Shown: positions 50,246-59,801, counted from the stretch's first letter. The stretch: 64,000 nucleotides of DNA from Myxococcales bacterium (GCA_023248635.1 JAHFED010000019.1:1-64000); one strand, 5' to 3'. Program-made: numbers and translations. The notes: generated by a model not told the origin, from the letters alone.

Positions 50246-52342
50246 ATGCTCGTCCTCCTCGCGCTCTCCCACACGCTGTTGGCCTCTTGTCCCGACGGAG
50301 ACGTCGCTGGCGGCCTCACCGACCTGGTCCCCGACGTTGCCAGCCTGACCCTGCGCGTCGACGTCGACGGCGTCGGCCATCTGCGCTTTCATCTGCCCTG
50401 GAAAAACGAGAGCGAGGGACCCGGATCAGCATCGGTCCGCTTCGACAGCGATGTGCTGGCCGTGCAAGGGGCCCGGGTCGTGGGCGGCGACGATGCAGAC
50501 TTGGTCGAGGCCTCCGATGCGATGACTTCGTGGGATGCCTTCGTCACCGCCCTCGAAAACGGTGTGGACCAAGAGCAAGAGAGACCGGGCGCGCGCCGCT
50601 TTGGTCTGCACGTGAACCACGGCGACGACGGCTGCTGCGGGGGCTCGAACTCCATTTCTGTCGACGTCGCCGGCGCCTGCTCCGTGCGATCGCTGGTGGC
50701 CGACGTCGACGCCCTGATCGATCCCCTGCCCGCCGCCGGGGGGTGGCGCTTCGAGCTGCCGGCGCCTTTTGCCCGCGCGACGTTGCGGGTCGAGGCTCCC
50801 CGCGATCACCTCGTGTACGTCGACGGCAAACGCAGCAGCCGCGGGGCGCGGGAGGAGTCGGACCCCTTCGTCGTCGACGTCAGCCGCCCGGGGCCTTCGA
50901 TCCGCGCGCGTGGTGGTGCCATCGTGCTCGAACCCAAAGCTGCACCGAAGGCAGAGACAGCGACGTCGTCGACGCCCTTCACTCTTGTGCGTGCCGCCAT
51001 CGATCTGCCTGAGCCTCTGTCAGCGGCACCCCCTGAGCTCCGCGTCGTCTTCGTCGTCGACACCTCGGTGAGCGCCGGCGACAACGGTGTGGCGATGGCC
51101 CTCGCGGTGGTCACCGCCTACCTCGACGAGGCCCCCGACGACGTCGGTTGGGCGCTGGTGACGTCGTCGCGCACCCCCCAGCTGTTGATCCCGCCGTGGC
51201 GCACCAAGGAGCAGCGACACCTGCCGGCTCTGGCGCTCGAAAACGGGTCCGACGTCGTTGCTGCCGTCGCCCTCGCGCAGAAGATCGCCGCCGACGCGCT
51301 GCCGGGAAGGGGGCGCGTCGTCGTGCTCTCGGACCTGCAGCTGAGCACCCACCTGGAGGCCATCCTGCCGGCCCAGATCTCATCGGGCGGAGGGCACGGC
51401 CCCCTGGTGCACGTGGTGCAGCTCCCGGCCGACGTTGACGACGGCGAGCATGTGAGGGTCGGCTTCGATCGCGTCTTTGCCACCGACGACGTCACGGCCT
51501 TCGCCGTCGGTCGCACCGGTGGCGTGTTGTTGAGCGCCTTTGACCAGGGCGATGCCGGATCGGTGCTCGAGCTTGGTCGCTACCTGGTGCGTCCGACGCG
51601 CCTCGATCAGCCGGTGCTGCTGCTGGATGGACACGACATCCAAGAACGGGCGACGACGACGACGACCCATGTCTTCGCCGGTGGAGCTGGGACCAGCGAG
51701 GGCGAGCTGCCCCTGGCTCTGCTCGAGGGTGGGGGCGCGCGGGTGAGCGTTCTGCTGGAGGGCCGAGCTCACACCGCGACGGTGGCCGGGCTGCTCTGGG
51801 CGACCCCAGTGGAAGTGCCGTTGACGTCGACGAGGTTCAGCCGCGCCCTCGATCTTTCGATCATGGCCAACGCCGATCTGGCTGTGGATCTCGACGACGA
51901 CCAGGTTCGCGCCGCCGCCTTCGCCGGGCATTTCGTCTCGCGTGTCACCTCGTTGGTCGACGTGCCTGCCTGGCGTCCGGCCGAACCCCAGACCCTGTAC
52001 GGCCACGGCTGCGGCGGCTGCGGTTGCTGCGGCGGCCACTCGGGGACCTCTCATTGCGGAGGTTGCACCCTGAGGACAGGTCGCGCCGTGCACACCCAGG
52101 ACATCCTCGATGACATGGCCGCCGAAGCCGCCGAGCAGTGCCGGGCAAAGCAGGTCGACGTCGAAGTCGAATTCGGCGATCGGGAGATCCTCGACGTCAA
52201 GGCCGACAGGGGGGGGGCCTGCGCCGCCGAGTGGTTTTGGAGGCAGCGCCTGGATGAACACAGCGACGACACCTCCTTTGAGGCCCACGCTCGGTTGCAT
52301 GCCCGCTTCGGGGTCGCGGCAGCGGACGCCGACAAGCGCTGA
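50246..52342 (+). CDS. Secreted VWA-like protein with a Cys/Gly/His cluster
   Basis: The 698-residue protein has a signal peptide (MLVLLALSHTLLASC; the Cys could be a lipobox). Residues about 25-250 are beta-rich, then a VWA-like fold starts at about 265 (ELRVVFVVDTSVSAGD) with the metal-site DTSVS. Near residue 590 is a cysteine/glycine/histidine cluster (GHGCGGCGCCGGHSGTSHCGGC), and the C-terminus is charged. The domain order recalls VIT-VWA proteins of Myxococcota. Eighteen bases separate it from xerD. Function unknown; adhesion or metal binding is possible. Confidence 0.8.
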   Translation: MLVLLALSHTLLASCPDGDVAGGLTDLVPDVASLTLRVDVDGVGHLRFHLPWKNESEGPGSASVRFDSDVLAVQGARVVGGDDADLVEASDAMTSWDAFVTALENGVDQEQERPGARRFGLHVNHGDDGCCGGSNSISVDVAGACSVRSLVADVDALIDPLPAAGGWRFELPAPFARATLRVEAPRDHLVYVDGKRSSRGAREESDPFVVDVSRPGPSIRARGGAIVLEPKAAPKAETATSSTPFTLVRAAIDLPEPLSAAPPELRVVFVVDTSVSAGDNGVAMALAVVTAYLDEAPDDVGWALVTSSRTPQLLIPPWRTKEQRHLPALALENGSDVVAAVALAQKIAADALPGRGRVVVLSDLQLSTHLEAILPAQISSGGGHGPLVHVVQLPADVDDGEHVRVGFDRVFATDDVTAFAVGRTGGVLLSAFDQGDAGSVLELGRYLVRPTRLDQPVLLLDGHDIQERATTTTTHVFAGGAGTSEGELPLALLEGGGARVSVLLEGRAHTATVAGLLWATPVEVPLTSTRFSRALDLSIMANADLAVDLDDDQVRAAAFAGHFVSRVTSLVDVPAWRPAEPQTLYGHGCGGCGCCGGHSGTSHCGGCTLRTGRAVHTQDILDDMAAEAAEQCRAKQVDVEVEFGDREILDVKADRGGACAAEWFWRQRLDEHSDDTSFEAHARLHARFGVAAADADKR

Positions 52343-52362
52343 GCCCACGGCTACAGTGTCTC

Positions 52363-52929
52363 GTGCTCGCTCTCCTCACCGCCCTCCTCGTGGCCTCGCC
52401 GCCCGGCCCGACCCTCATCGAGGGCATCACTGACGTCGACGGCGATCCCGGCATCCACGCGGCCTTCGACGTCGACGCCGACGCCGACATCGTCCTCGAG
52501 CTGCTTTGGGATGTCTCGCGTTTCAAAACCCTCTTTCCCGACATCAATGAGATCACCGTCCTGGCGCGGCCCGACGACCGCACCGTCGAGGTGCGCTTCG
52601 TCATAGACGCCGTCGTCGCCAAACCCAACTACACCTTGAGACGCACCATCGATCGCGCGGCCCGCCACATCTCGTGGATCAGCATCGCCGGCGACGTGAA
52701 GAAGATCGTCGGCCACTGGCAAATCACAGCCGTGCCCGGGGAACACCGCTCGCGGCTCACCTACCAAACCGTCGTCGACGTCGGGGTGCCGGGGGCGAGC
52801 ACCCTCTACCGCAGCCTGGTGATGGGCAAGATCGAGATGGTCATCGATCGGGTGCGGGCGGCGTCGATGGCCGCCGAGGCTGCCCGCAGCGCGGCGACGA
52901 CGTCAGTGGTGCCATCGCTCAGCCCGTGA
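52363..52929 (+). CDS. SRPBCC/START-like domain protein
   Basis: The 188-residue protein has a probable signal peptide (MLALLTALLVASPPG) and then a polyketide-cyclase/START-like fold: IHAAFDVDADADIVLELLWDVSRFKTLFPDINEITVL, then a strand VEVRFVIDAVV, YTLRRTIDRAARHISWISIAGDVKKIVGHWQIT and a long last helix. Such proteins bind hydrophobic ligands in a helix-grip pocket. The start is GTG 52363. It converges with the YhhN-type gene, the two ends overlapping by 11 bases. Confidence 0.82.
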   Translation: MLALLTALLVASPPGPTLIEGITDVDGDPGIHAAFDVDADADIVLELLWDVSRFKTLFPDINEITVLARPDDRTVEVRFVIDAVVAKPNYTLRRTIDRAARHISWISIAGDVKKIVGHWQITAVPGEHRSRLTYQTVVDVGVPGASTLYRSLVMGKIEMVIDRVRAASMAAEAARSAATTSVVPSLSP

Positions 52930-53575
52930 AGCCCGCGATCAGCAAGAGCTGGGCGAAGAAATACAGCGGGATGCCGAACACGCGGTTGATGTAGCCGGGG
53001 GCGACGAAGCGCTCGCGGGCCACCGTGATGTCGGAGAGATAAAAGACCGCGGCGCCGACGAAGAGCAAGGGTGAGACGCCGCCGTTTTTGCTCGCGCCCT
53101 CCACGGTGCAAGCAAAAGCAGCGCTCAACATGGTCGAGATGACGAAGACGTAGGCGACGACGGCGTAGCGCATGGTGCCCTGCACGCGGCGCCACAACCA
53201 GCGCAGCACCAGCCCGATGGGCAAGAGGGTGGCGACGCCAGCGCCGGCGAAGGCTTGCACGTCGACGCCGCGGGCCACGAAGGCCGGCACGTACATCACA
53301 TGGGCCAGCAAGAAGGCCACGAGCCCCCCAAGGAATACGCCCTTGTGGCCCTTCGGGATCAGCAACACGTCGCCCAACCAGGATAAGACCAAAGCAGCAA
53401 TGAAAAAACGGCTGGCGTCGGCTTCGGTGCCGGCGAGTAGGGCTCCGACGACGACGAACAGCGAGGCCGCCAGCACCTTGAGGGTCGCATAGATCTGCCG
53501 AGGGAGCTTTTTTCCTTCGACGATGATCATGGCCAAGCAGAGCATCGACATGGTGACGAACGAGAGCGCGAGCAT
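52919..53575 (-). CDS. YhhN family membrane protein (lysoplasmalogenase-like)
   Basis: The 218-residue protein has seven or eight transmembrane helices and matches the YhhN/TMEM86 family: KVLAASLFVVVGAL, ALVLSWLGDVLLIPK, the LAHVMYVPAF helix, and GAAVFYLSDITVARERF. TMEM86 hydrolyses the vinyl-ether bond of lysoplasmalogens; some myxobacteria make plasmalogens, which fits but is not shown here. The ATG shares one base with the stop of the GH13 gene (TGATG), so translation is coupled. Confidence 0.88.
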   Translation of the reverse strand: MLALSFVTMSMLCLAMIIVEGKKLPRQIYATLKVLAASLFVVVGALLAGTEADASRFFIAALVLSWLGDVLLIPKGHKGVFLGGLVAFLLAHVMYVPAFVARGVDVQAFAGAGVATLLPIGLVLRWLWRRVQGTMRYAVVAYVFVISTMLSAAFACTVEGASKNGGVSPLLFVGAAVFYLSDITVARERFVAPGYINRVFGIPLYFFAQLLLIAGFTG

Positions 53576-54981
53576 CAGGGCCCCCCGGGCGAAGGATCCT
53601 GCAGTACCACGACGACGGCGCCGTCTTTGTCGACGTCGATGACGAGCTGCTCGCCCTCCCTTTGTGCCCGTCCGTGCCAGGCGATGACGTCGACGAGGTG
53701 AGCGGCGCGGGCGAGGGGCTCTATGTGGTGCAGCGGTCGATCCAGGGCGAGGGCGGTCACCACGCGCTGCTGCTCGTGCCGGCGCTCGTAGACTGTGAAA
53801 TGAGGAGCGCTGTCGTCGACGTCGTGGCCGCGAATGCTCAAGGTGCCGCGCCGCGCGGCGATGGAGCTGGTCCGCAGGTGGATGAGGCGGCGCCAGAAAT
53901 GAAACGACGACGACGGATCGTGCTGCTGCTGCTCCGCTCGATCCCAGGGCATGAAGCTGCGGTTCTCGGGGTCTGTTGCCCCACCCTCGCGCAAGAGCTC
54001 GGTACCCCAAGTGACGACGGGGATGCCCCGGTTGGTCAACAGCAAAGCCGCACCGATCGGTGATCGCTGCGCACCCACGCTCCCCGTCCATGTGGCCAGG
54101 TCGTGGTTGTCGAGGAAGGGCAGCATGGGCGCCCGCGGCGCGGCGTCGGCGTCGCGCTTCACGAGGTGGTGCACAAAGGCCGCGCTGCGCATGCGTCCCT
54201 GCACGAAGTCGCGGGCAAGCCCAGCAAAGCCGAAATCGAAGACGGCGTCGGCAGCCCCACTGCTGAGGATCTCGTCGACGACGGCGTCGCCGGGGCTTGC
54301 ACCCCACTCTTCGGCCAGGGTGAAAAAGCCCGGAGGTACCGCGGCCCGCAGCGCCGTCGACGTCGCCCGATCCACATGCTTGAAGGCGTCGATGCGAAAG
54401 CCCGCCAGGGGCGCTTGCCGCGCCCACCACAGGGTCTTATCGACGACGATCGCTCGTACCCGCTCGTCCTCGGTCTGCAGATCGGGCAGCCCGAACAGGC
54501 ACGAGCTCACGTCGTCGTCGCCGCAGTGCGCGCGCACGAGATGCAAGGGGTCGTTGGCGCCATAGCCCAGGTGGTTGGTGACGACGTCGAGGATCACGCC
54601 CATGTGCAGTGCGGCGGCGTCATCGACCAATCCTTGCAGATCGGCGAGGGAGCCGAAGTGCGGATCGACGGCGTCCAGGGTCTGGGGCCAGTAGCCGTGG
54701 TAGGGCGCCGTCTCATCGACCGGAGGGCCGACGATCTGCTGGTGCAGCGGCGTCAGCCACAGGTGGGTGACCCCGAGATCGTGCAGATAGCCCAGGCGCG
54801 CGCGCAGGCCGGGCAGGTCGCCGCCCTGAAAGAGGCGCAGGGCCTGCGGCGACGAGGGAGCAACGACGTCGGGCCGGTTGGGGGCGCCGTCGGCAAAGCG
54901 GTCCACCATGATGAGCGCGATGACGGCGTCGTCGGGGAGCCCGGCGGCGGTCAACAGACCCAAGAGCAGCCCCGCCATCAT
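53575..54981 (-). CDS. Secreted GH13 alpha-amylase-family glycosidase
   Basis: The 468-residue protein has a signal peptide (MMAGLLLGLLTAAG) and the four GH13 regions: DVVTNHLG (I), GFRIDAFKHV with nucleophile D198 (II), FTLAEEWG with acid/base E224 (III) and FLDNHD with D294 (IV). HGYWPQTLDAVDPHFGSLADL is typical of the amylase barrel. It acts on alpha-1,4/1,6-glucans in the periplasm or outside the cell; specificity is not clear. It is followed in overlap by the YhhN-type gene and is divergent from the BNR-repeat gene. Confidence 0.93.
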   Translation of the reverse strand: MMAGLLLGLLTAAGLPDDAVIALIMVDRFADGAPNRPDVVAPSSPQALRLFQGGDLPGLRARLGYLHDLGVTHLWLTPLHQQIVGPPVDETAPYHGYWPQTLDAVDPHFGSLADLQGLVDDAAALHMGVILDVVTNHLGYGANDPLHLVRAHCGDDDVSSCLFGLPDLQTEDERVRAIVVDKTLWWARQAPLAGFRIDAFKHVDRATSTALRAAVPPGFFTLAEEWGASPGDAVVDEILSSGAADAVFDFGFAGLARDFVQGRMRSAAFVHHLVKRDADAAPRAPMLPFLDNHDLATWTGSVGAQRSPIGAALLLTNRGIPVVTWGTELLREGGATDPENRSFMPWDRAEQQQHDPSSSFHFWRRLIHLRTSSIAARRGTLSIRGHDVDDSAPHFTVYERRHEQQRVVTALALDRPLHHIEPLARAAHLVDVIAWHGRAQREGEQLVIDVDKDGAVVVVLQDPSPGGP

Positions 54982-55027
54982 CGCGGCAGAGGATGGCAGA
55001 TCGACGACGGAGCGCTAGCGTTGGGGC

Positions 55028-56290
55028 GTGAACTCTCTCTTGCTCATCGCGTTTGTGGCCGCTCATGTCGGGCAAGATCAATTCGGCAAGATCCCCTTCG
55101 TCGACGGCGGCACCCTGATCGGCGGGGCGACGTCGTGGGGCCTGGTGCGTCCCGATCCTGAGGGGGGGTGGTCGCGGGTCTGCGAAGAGGCCTTTGGCCC
55201 CGTTGTCTTCTTCGCCATCGATCAGGGCGAGCGGGTGCTGATGGGCGGCATCGAGGGGCTGTCGACGACGACGGACCATGGCTGCAGCTACACGGTCGTG
55301 CAAAACGAGCTCACCGGCGAATTCACCAGCGCCCTGTGGATCGATCCCACCAACGCGTCTCACTTGATCGTGGGAACATCGACAGTGAGTGCGACGAATG
55401 GATTGTGGGAGTCCTCCGACGGCGGCGACACCTGGACAGAGCTGCTGCCCGCGCGTCCCGCGAACTTCTTCAACCTCGCCGCCTCCGACGACGGCGTGCT
55501 CCTGGCCGCCTCTGGCAACAATGGCGCGGGCGAGGTGCTATTGCTCGTGTCCGATGATGGCGGTGCCTCCTTTATCGATGTTTCAGATGTGGCAAATCAG
55601 TATCCAGTGATTCATGCGCTCTTGTTTGATGGCAGCACGCTGTTGCTCGGCGGATTCGAGTCCACCGGCCAGGGCTTCGTCGACCGCGTGGCCTTCGATG
55701 GCGTCTCGGCCACCGCCACGCGCCTGGGCTCGACCCCGCGCGAGACCACGCAGGCAGCGCTCTTTCAGGGCGAGCTCTACGTCATCGCGAAAAACGGCAC
55801 CCGCGGCGAGCTCTACCGGGCGAACGAGTCGGCCCTCGGCTTTGGCGTCGTCCCTGAGGGGCCCAGCGAGTGCGTGTTCGTCAAAGGCGACGACCTCTTT
55901 GGCTGCGGCAAGCAGGTGGGCGTGAACACCTCCCTCTTCCTGCGCTCCGACGACGGCGTGATCTGGCGCGAGGAGGTCGCCTTCTTCGACATCCACTACG
56001 AAATCTGTCCCGAGGGAGCAGCCGGTCGCACCTTCTGCTCCACCTTCGTCGAGCTCTTCTGCGCCGACGGCGTCGACAACGACCTCGGCGGCGGCACCGA
56101 TTGCGCTGATCCCGACTGCGAGACCAACGAAGTGTGCGTCGGAGAAGGCGAAGGCGAAGGCGGTGAGGGCGAAGGCGACGTCGTTGGTGAGGGCGAAGGC
56201 GAAGGCGTGCTCCCCGCCACCTCGTGTTGCACGGGAGCGCCGGCATCGGTTTGGCTGCTCGGCCTGGGGCTGCGTCGTCGTCGTCGTTAG
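55028..56290 (+). CDS. BNR-repeat surface protein with GE linker and MYXO-CTERM-like end
   Basis: The 420-residue protein has a signal peptide (MNSLLLIAFVAAHV), about five BNR/sialidase-like propeller blades (SSDGGDTWTELLP, SDDGGASFIDVS, RSDDGVIWREEV), a Cys/Asp-rich calcium-binding-like segment (CADGVDNDLGGGTDCADPDC), a Gly-Glu linker, and a C-terminus of CC, a short hydrophobic run (SVWLLGLGL) and RRRRR. The end resembles the MYXO-CTERM sorting signal processed by myxosortase and places the protein on the cell surface. Start is GTG 55028. Confidence 0.88.
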   Translation: MNSLLLIAFVAAHVGQDQFGKIPFVDGGTLIGGATSWGLVRPDPEGGWSRVCEEAFGPVVFFAIDQGERVLMGGIEGLSTTTDHGCSYTVVQNELTGEFTSALWIDPTNASHLIVGTSTVSATNGLWESSDGGDTWTELLPARPANFFNLAASDDGVLLAASGNNGAGEVLLLVSDDGGASFIDVSDVANQYPVIHALLFDGSTLLLGGFESTGQGFVDRVAFDGVSATATRLGSTPRETTQAALFQGELYVIAKNGTRGELYRANESALGFGVVPEGPSECVFVKGDDLFGCGKQVGVNTSLFLRSDDGVIWREEVAFFDIHYEICPEGAAGRTFCSTFVELFCADGVDNDLGGGTDCADPDCETNEVCVGEGEGEGGEGEGDVVGEGEGEGVLPATSCCTGAPASVWLLGLGLRRRRR

Positions 56291-57303
56291 TCTCTGCGTA
56301 TCAAGAGCGTGACCTCGAGCTTGTTGGCCACAAGGTGCTTGACGCGACCCGAGAAGCCCGGGGTGTTGGTGGCCAGCTCCACAGACTGAGCGACGACGTC
56401 GTGGTCGACGGGCCGCTTGAGCTTGATGGTGGCCACAATGCCCCGCAAGCCAGGCACTTGCAGAGCGCGCTCGACGACGACCAGGGTGATCTTTGGCTCC
56501 CAGATGACGTCGCAGACGACGAAGGCCGGGGCCAGGGCCCCCAGGTCGACGTCCAGGGCGTCCTTCCGCAGGTGCGTCACCAAGGGATCGCGCGCCAACA
56601 TCGGATCGAGAGCCGCGCGATCGACGGCGACGACGGTGGCCCCTCGATCGCGCAACACCCGCGTCCAGCCCCCGGGTGCGGCCCCGAGGTCGACGACGAC
56701 GTCGCCAGCGCCGGGGGCGTCGCCGAGCCAGGCCAGGCCCTCTTCGAGCTTGCGGTGAGCCGATGAGGGCGCGTTGCGGGACTGCTCGACAGCGACGGCG
56801 CGTCCGGCGGGGAAAGGGCTCGGCCAGGCCGTGAGGGGATCGACGTCGACGTCGGTGCCGATGGCGCGCCATCCCTGTCGAGGGGCGGTGAGCACGAAGC
56901 GCAGCCGGGACGACGACGCCGCACCCAGCTTGCCCTGCTGTCGTCGTCCTTCGGTCTTTTTTCGCAGGGTGTCTTGCAGCACGGCCGCCGTCTCTGTGAG
57001 GGGGTGGCGCTGCTTGTCGCGGCTGCCCGTGCGGGGGAGCTCAGGAGCTTCGACATCGATGAGCGAACCGGCGAAAGGCAGGCCGTCGACGTCGAGCACG
57101 GCGGCGGCCAGCGCGGCTGGGTTGTCGGCCTGCAGCAGTTGCGCATCGATCAAGACCTGCCGCGCAAAGACGGCGTCGACCAGGACCCCGCAGCGCACCA
57201 GCCCCGGCGCGAGCACCGAGACGTCGCCGCTGTGCCGCCGCAGCTCGCTGAGCAGCGCGTCTTCGACGTCGGGACTGCCGCAATAGACATGGCGCGGACG
57301 CAT
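56287..57303 (-). CDS. RlmM-like 23S rRNA 2'-O-methyltransferase
   Basis: The 338-residue protein fits RlmM (C2498 methylation of 23S rRNA): a THUMP-like N-terminal region (about 1-175), then an FtsJ-type Rossmann domain with VVDLGAAPGGWTRVLRDRGATVVAVDRA for SAM, a following Asp (FVVCDVIWEPK) and Lys (GIVATIKLKRP) of the catalytic set. The ATG at 57303 begins the conserved part. It converges with the MYXO-CTERM gene, the ends overlapping by four bases. Confidence 0.85.
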   Translation of the reverse strand: MRPRHVYCGSPDVEDALLSELRRHSGDVSVLAPGLVRCGVLVDAVFARQVLIDAQLLQADNPAALAAAVLDVDGLPFAGSLIDVEAPELPRTGSRDKQRHPLTETAAVLQDTLRKKTEGRRQQGKLGAASSSRLRFVLTAPRQGWRAIGTDVDVDPLTAWPSPFPAGRAVAVEQSRNAPSSAHRKLEEGLAWLGDAPGAGDVVVDLGAAPGGWTRVLRDRGATVVAVDRAALDPMLARDPLVTHLRKDALDVDLGALAPAFVVCDVIWEPKITLVVVERALQVPGLRGIVATIKLKRPVDHDVVAQSVELATNTPGFSGRVKHLVANKLEVTLLIRRD

Positions 57304-57446
57304 CAGGCCCCGTAGCCGGCCCCGTCGAGAGCGAAAAGGCGCTGACGGATCAGGAGCTCTCGGCCCAAACCCACAAACAGCAGTTTCAGCCCCCGTCGTC
57401 GTCGTCGGCGACATCTGCTATAGGCAGTAGCTGTGGGAGGTCGCCT

Positions 57447-59222
57447 ATGCGTCGCGCACTCGCTTTGTCCATCGCCTTGGCCGGTTTTTGCGGCTGCAAT
57501 TCCTACTGCAACCGGCGGGTGTTCGAGCAGGTCGAGCCCAGCTGCGACGCGACCATCGCCAACGACGTCGACATCCCAGCCGAGAAGGCCTCGGACATCC
57601 TCATCGTCGTCGACAACTCGGGATCGATGCAGGAAGAGCAAGACCGCATGGCGGCGGCCTTTATCAACGACAACCCCGCGCAATGCCCCATCGGCAAGAA
57701 CGATCTGAAGGACTTTGCGCGCTGCAAAACCGAACCCGAGCTCCCGGTGTGCCTGTTCGTCAACCCCTCGCTTGAGCTGCTGGCCGCGCCGGGTCCGGCG
57801 GGGCTGAGCCAGTGCGGGTTCATCCAAGTGCTGGCCGCCTTCGAGAACGACTTCCGCATCGGCGTCATCACCACCGACGTCGGACTCTGCGACAACCGCG
57901 TCTCCGAAGGCCAGGCGGCCGAGTGCCGGGGCAGCGTCCCCCTCGGTGGCGGCGTCTTCAGCGACGGCACTTGCGTGCTCACCGGTGCCGTCTGCAACCC
58001 GGCCACCAACAAGTGTGCGAACGACTGGGGTTTTCGCGCCCAGCGCGGGTGCTTGCAGCCCAACGGCCCCCCCGGCACCACGCTCAAGGTCATCGCCCGT
58101 CCCGATCTCGACAGCCCCGACGCCGCCACCAACGACATCGGCCAGCGCTTCATCGACACCCTGTCCAACGTTCGCACCTTCGGCAGCTCCATTGAGCGCG
58201 GTCTCGACGCCATGCAGATCTTCCTCGATCCCAACTCCGATCGCGGTCCCGGCTGCGACGGCGACCTCGATGCTTTCTTGCGCGATGACGCCAAGCTCAT
58301 CGTCATCTTTCTCACCGACGAAGAAGACTGCAGCCGCCTCGAAGACGTGGGTGACTGCGCCGCCGACGACGACGGCGACGGCGGCATCGAGTGTGGCGCC
58401 TGCAACGTCGACGGCGCGGGACAGTGCACCGAGGCCCCCGCCTGCGACGACCCCAACGGCTGCGAGATCTTCGATTGTCCGGCGGGTGGGTGCACCAACG
58501 GCCGCACGGAGTTCACGGGCGAGACCTGCGGGGAATTCGCCAGTCACTTCAGCGCCAACCCCGCGGGCCTCTGCTACGACAACGTCGCCAGCTTGACGCC
58601 GCCGGATCGCTACGTGGCGTTCCTCAAGAGTTTGAAGCGCGATCCCAGCGACGTCTCCGTCGCCGTCATCGCTGGCGGTCTCCTCGACGCCGACGGTGGG
58701 ATCACGCCGGGAGGCTGCACCTTCAACGACGCCGCGGGCCAGGGTCAGATTCCCCTCGGCACTTGCCGGCTCTCGCAGGGCAACTCGAACGGACAGGCGT
58801 GCCAGGCCTCGGGCGACTGCTGCTTCGCCGACCCCGGCACCCGCTACTACGACCTCGCCACCGGGATGAACGGCCTCAAAGACACCATCTGCGTGGACAG
58901 CTTCGGCCAGACCATGATCAAGATCGCGGTCTTCATCGCCGATGTCACCTTCGTCGACTTGGCGGAGCCGCCCGAGAACCCCGCGCTGGTCTTTGTGGAA
59001 ACGGCCGCGGCCGGCTCCGAGGACTTCACGACAGTCGCCCGCATCAACGACACGGTGTGTGGCGACCCGCCGCAAAACGGTTGGGTGCTCGAGGACAACG
59101 GTACCCGGGTGCGCTTTTGCGGCGACGCTCGTCCCACCCCCGGCGAGAAAATCCGCGTGCGCGCCAAGGGGGAGGGCGCCAATGGCAAAGATCCCAACGC
59201 CTGCGCGGGTCGCGGACAATAG
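57447..59222 (+). CDS. VWA-domain lipoprotein, cysteine-rich
   Basis: The 591-residue protein has a lipoprotein signal (MRRALALSIALAGFCGC) and a VWA domain starting at about residue 50 (DILIVVDNSGSM, the DNSGS metal site), interrupted by many Cys-containing insertions (GCDGDLDAFLRDDAKLIVIFLTDEEDC; DDDGDGGIECGAC). Such proteins are common in Myxococcota surfaces. A GGGAGG ribosome site precedes the ATG. The next gene starts directly after the stop, so the two are a pair. Ligand unknown. Confidence 0.88.
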   Translation: MRRALALSIALAGFCGCNSYCNRRVFEQVEPSCDATIANDVDIPAEKASDILIVVDNSGSMQEEQDRMAAAFINDNPAQCPIGKNDLKDFARCKTEPELPVCLFVNPSLELLAAPGPAGLSQCGFIQVLAAFENDFRIGVITTDVGLCDNRVSEGQAAECRGSVPLGGGVFSDGTCVLTGAVCNPATNKCANDWGFRAQRGCLQPNGPPGTTLKVIARPDLDSPDAATNDIGQRFIDTLSNVRTFGSSIERGLDAMQIFLDPNSDRGPGCDGDLDAFLRDDAKLIVIFLTDEEDCSRLEDVGDCAADDDGDGGIECGACNVDGAGQCTEAPACDDPNGCEIFDCPAGGCTNGRTEFTGETCGEFASHFSANPAGLCYDNVASLTPPDRYVAFLKSLKRDPSDVSVAVIAGGLLDADGGITPGGCTFNDAAGQGQIPLGTCRLSQGNSNGQACQASGDCCFADPGTRYYDLATGMNGLKDTICVDSFGQTMIKIAVFIADVTFVDLAEPPENPALVFVETAAAGSEDFTTVARINDTVCGDPPQNGWVLEDNGTRVRFCGDARPTPGEKIRVRAKGEGANGKDPNACAGRGQ

Positions 59223-59744
59223 ATGGACATCGGCTGGCAGCTCGTCGTCGGCGCGGGCGTCGGCGGCGTCGTCGTCTTGTGGCTGTTGTCCACCTTCTTG
59301 TTTCGCGTCAGCGGCACTTGGGAGCGAGAGATCACGGCGGCCGAGCGCGAGAGTGGTTTGCGACCGGAGCGCATCACGCTGGGGCAACTGGGCCCCCTGG
59401 TGACCGGACGACGGGAGGTGCCCGGTGGTTGGCAAGAGCTGTCGGGGCTGTTGGTGGGGCGCACGCTGCGGCTCACCCGCCGTGACCACGGCCTCAAGGC
59501 GCTGGTGGCTCTGGGTTTTCCCGAGCCGGTGGCGGTGAAGCTGGATGGGGAGGTCACGGCCCGCCTCGAGCTGCAGCTCAAGGGCGGGCTCATGCCCCTG
59601 TTTCTGGAGGGATCCTTCACGCCGCAAAAGGTGGAGTTCACCCACCAACCCCCCCGCATCACGCGCAGCTACTTCCTCGACCCCCAACCGCGCCGCTACC
59701 GCAAGCTCGACGCCGTCGTCGTCGACGTCGCGGCCTCGGCCTGA
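59223..59744 (+). CDS. Membrane-anchored protein of unknown function
   Basis: A 173-residue protein with one N-terminal transmembrane helix (WQLVVGAGVGGVVVLWLLSTFLF) and a beta-rich soluble part (LGQLGPLVTGRREVPGGWQELSG, LKLDGEVTARLELQLKGG). The composition suggests a small beta-sandwich or PH-like domain. It starts immediately after the VWA lipoprotein stop and precedes the motor genes by 131 bases, with a family B repeat in between. Confidence 0.78.
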   Translation: MDIGWQLVVGAGVGGVVVLWLLSTFLFRVSGTWEREITAAERESGLRPERITLGQLGPLVTGRREVPGGWQELSGLLVGRTLRLTRRDHGLKALVALGFPEPVAVKLDGEVTARLELQLKGGLMPLFLEGSFTPQKVEFTHQPPRITRSYFLDPQPRRYRKLDAVVVDVAASA

Positions 59745-59746
59745 CG

Positions 59747-59801
59747 CCTACCATCGTCAGGGGCTGCCGGCTTCCGCGTCGGCGAGAAGGGCTGTGGTAG
59801 G
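59747..59801 (+). repeat. Short dispersed repeat, family B, copy 3
   Basis: The core CTGCCGGCTTCCGCGTCGGC (59764-59783) matches copies 1 and 2 with two base changes that keep a GCCG/CGGC pairing. The core is flanked by a 7-bp inverted repeat CCTACCA/TGGTAGG. It lies three bases after the stop of the gene before it and points the same way. Confidence 0.7.

Noticed and set aside
57303-59687. A 794-codon open frame on the minus strand
   Set aside because: It is antisense to the VWA lipoprotein gene, whose signal peptide, lipobox and VWA site are clear; the antisense product is a low-complexity Ala/Gly/Val sequence.
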